Under the pieces are notes generated by a model. The model was not told where the DNA came from and searched no databases. It was given only the letters and a program-made list of their open reading frames with translations. The position numbers and the translations under genes were made by a program. 6,900 nt of DNA, taken from positions 1-6,900 of the forward strand of contig DAIOVD010000206.1 in NCBI GenBank assembly GCA_036759185.1, in the 5' to 3' direction. The DNA is from CAMDMI01 sp036759185. GTDB taxonomy: Bacteria > Bacteroidota > Bacteroidia > Cytophagales > Flexibacteraceae. This document shows positions 5,273-6,900 of this stretch, one piece after another. Numbering within the stretch: position 1 is the stretch's first letter; every line of letters begins with the position of its first letter.

Positions 5273-6900
5273 TTATTCCTTCGAAATCAGCAGTTTGCGA
5301 TTTTCGATTGTGTCTCCTGAACGGAACCAGATGTAGTACATGCCATCTGATAATGAGCTGGTGTCAAACGTTTTCCGGTACGGTCCTGCAACAGGTGCAT
5401 CGTCCTCATAACGGACAATTTCCTGTCCCAGACTGTTTATTAACCGGATTTCGATCGGATCATTGTTTACAATACTCAACTCTACCGTCGTTGAATTGAC
5501 TGCCGGATTCGGAAAGACCCCAACAACGGACGGTACCGAATCCAGTGTCGCACATAGGCTGTTGTCATCGGGACTCGTTTCTTTCGATGGGTCAGTCAGT
5601 TGAGCTGTGAGGCAGATGAATGGAATTTCCTGTCCATTTTTATACAGAATGTCCGATTTGAAATTGTATTGCACAACACCTCCAGGTAAAAGGATACCAG
5701 TCCAGGTTTCTTTCTGAGTTGTCAGATTCCCAATACGGGCCACCAAGTCAAAACTTCTCAAAGCGATGTTACTCTGGTTTTCCACTTCGGCAGCCATGGC
5801 AATTTTCTCACTGCCTTTGGCAACTGTGATTTTCCGGATTTTGATTCCCTGTATAGGGTTGATGATCACATTGACCACCTTCTGTACTTCTGTCGAACAA
5901 ATCGTTCCGGACCGGACCGCTTTCAATGTCACGATATACGTGCCTTCTTTTTTGTAGAAGTGTGGAGGTGGGTTGGCGGCTGTACTTGAGCTGCTGTCGC
6001 CAAAATCCCAGACATAATCATAACTTGGATTCGGTTCAGGTAACTGAGTGAATACAACCCGGTATGATGGTGGATTGTACGTTGAGGTAAATGTGAAATC
6101 AGCTGTTGCCTGGTCCAATACAGTGAAGTCGGCACTTCGGTTGACTTCATCCACACATCCACTCTGGGAGGTAACCTTCAGGTGAACATCATAGGTACCT
6201 TTCTGGTCGAATTCCACGATTGGGTTTTTCGTGCTGTAGTTTAAGCCACCAATCGCCCATTCCCATGAAATAATGGGGTCATTTCCTGAGGATGTGATGT
6301 CGTAAAAACGGAATGGAGTACCGATACAGCCTGCATCCTTTCGGAAATTGGCTGCGATTTTCGGTCCGATCGGAATTTGAACAGTGTAGGTATTCGGGCA
6401 GTCTTCCGCCGTCCGTACTGTCAGTTTTACGGTTTTGGTTCCGGGAGGTTCATTGTAAAGAAACGGAGCCGGATCTTTGTCTGTTGACGTTTCAGGATTA
6501 GCTGATCCGAATTCCCAAAGATAACTGGTGATTCCACCTGGAATTCCGTTGGCTGTACTCTGATTTGAAAATGTAACGGGCTCATCTTTACATGCTTTGT
6601 CAAACGTAAAGAAGGCTTTTGGCGCTCGTTTGGCAGTAAAAGTAACTGTGTCTGATGCATCACATCCGTTCGATGTTTCAAGATTTAATATCACATTATA
6701 GGTTCCGCTTTCGGCGAAAATTTTCACAGGAGCACTTACTGTGTCTGTCGTCCCATCGCCAAAATTCCAGCTATAGGTTATATTGTCGGCACTGCTCAGG
6801 CTGGCAGAGAAATTGATTGGCAGGCCCTGACAATTCAGTGGGGCCTGTATAGAAATGGCAAAACTTGGTCTTGTATTCACCTTGACAATCTTGCTGTATG
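5273..6900 (-). CDS. Multi-PKD T9SS-secreted surface protein (5' end missing)
   Basis: The frame is open to the window's right edge and the gene continues beyond it. A GTG at 6880 lies inside a PKD strand (the codons before it read YSKIVK) and is not a credible start. Counting from that GTG, four PKD-like repeats follow: about 5-84 (WNFGDG at 38-43), 87-172 (LWEFGS), 174-256 (WEWAIGG) and 257-340 (WDFGDS at 291-296). Each has a GTY/GTK-x-V-x-L-type strand. Residues about 342-447 form a CARDB-like Ig domain (VENQSNIALRSFDL, ETWTGILLPGG, LTAQLTDPSKE, DDNSLCATL). Residues about 451-535 are a type A T9SS sorting domain (VFPNPAVNSTTVEL to ENRKLLISKE). It is probably a large cell-surface or secreted adhesin, or the C-terminal part of a secreted enzyme whose catalytic domain would be upstream. 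No catalytic motif is visible here. Its stop is 10 bp from that of the convergent epimerase gene. Confidence 0.88.
   Translation of the reverse strand, partial: YSKIVKVNTRPSFAISIQAPLNCQGLPINFSASLSSADNITYSWNFGDGTTDTVSAPVKIFAESGTYNVILNLETSNGCDASDTVTFTAKRAPKAFFTFDKACKDEPVTFSNQSTANGIPGGITSYLWEFGSANPETSTDKDPAPFLYNEPPGTKTVKLTVRTAEDCPNTYTVQIPIGPKIAANFRKDAGCIGTPFRFYDITSSGNDPIISWEWAIGGLNYSTKNPIVEFDQKGTYDVHLKVTSQSGCVDEVNRSADFTVLDQATADFTFTSTYNPPSYRVVFTQLPEPNPSYDYVWDFGDSSSSTAANPPPHFYKKEGTYIVTLKAVRSGTICSTEVQKVVNVIINPIQGIKIRKITVAKGSEKIAMAAEVENQSNIALRSFDLVARIGNLTTQKETWTGILLPGGVVQYNFKSDILYKNGQEIPFICLTAQLTDPSKETSPDDNSLCATLDSVPSVVGVFPNPAVNSTTVELSIVNNDPIEIRLINSLGQEIVRYEDDAPVAGPYRKTFDTSSLSDGMYYIWFRSGDTIENRKLLISKE

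Noticed and set aside
6878..6880. GTG at 6880 as the true start of the PKD protein
   Set aside because: It falls inside a beta-strand of a PKD domain, has no signal peptide after it, and the frame stays open to the window edge.

Overview
The window looks like part of a Bacteroidota chromosome, from the Cytophagales/Chitinophagales/Saprospirales side rather than the gut Bacteroides. Three things point there. Two secreted proteins end in the type A C-terminal sorting domain of the type IX secretion system (T9SS). A TAnnTTTG-type -7 promoter box lies in front of the epimerase gene. The intergenic DNA at the left end resembles repeats common in these genomes. No rRNA, tRNA, CRISPR array, transposase or integrase is visible.

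Left third (1-1661): a leftward, tightly overlapped three-gene cassette reads antitoxin-like protein (1661-1446), RelE/ParE-type toxin (1449-1189), then a two-helix membrane protein resembling the putative phage abortive infection (putAbiC) family (1192-212). Both junctions are 4-nt stop/start overlaps and the toxin starts with TTG. The cassette runs into a hairpin-centred repeat (about 151-222) that supplies the stop codon of the membrane protein gene. Sample lines of this block are clearly AT-richer than the right-hand genes (18 of 60 G+C at 481-540, against 29 of 60 at 3001-3060). It reads as an accessory, probably anti-phage, module and is the most interesting part of the window.

Middle (1662-4107): a 331-bp gene-free stretch holds a perfect 12-bp inverted repeat built from TTGCGAA heptamers and a hairpin/T-run terminator. 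It is followed by a leftward gene for a secreted M43-type zinc metalloprotease with a PKD-like domain, a MAM/jelly-roll-like domain and a T9SS sorting tail.

Right part (4108-6900): a 120-bp divergent intergenic region leads rightward into an NAD(P)-dependent nucleotide-sugar epimerase/dehydratase of the extended SDR type. Converging on it with only 10 bp between stop codons is the 3' part of a large leftward gene for a multi-PKD T9SS-secreted surface protein, which runs off the right edge.

How the genes may work together: the two T9SS cargo proteins would act outside the cell. The epimerase is cytoplasmic and may feed a surface glycan, but no direct link is visible. The defence-like cassette is transcriptionally separate from these.
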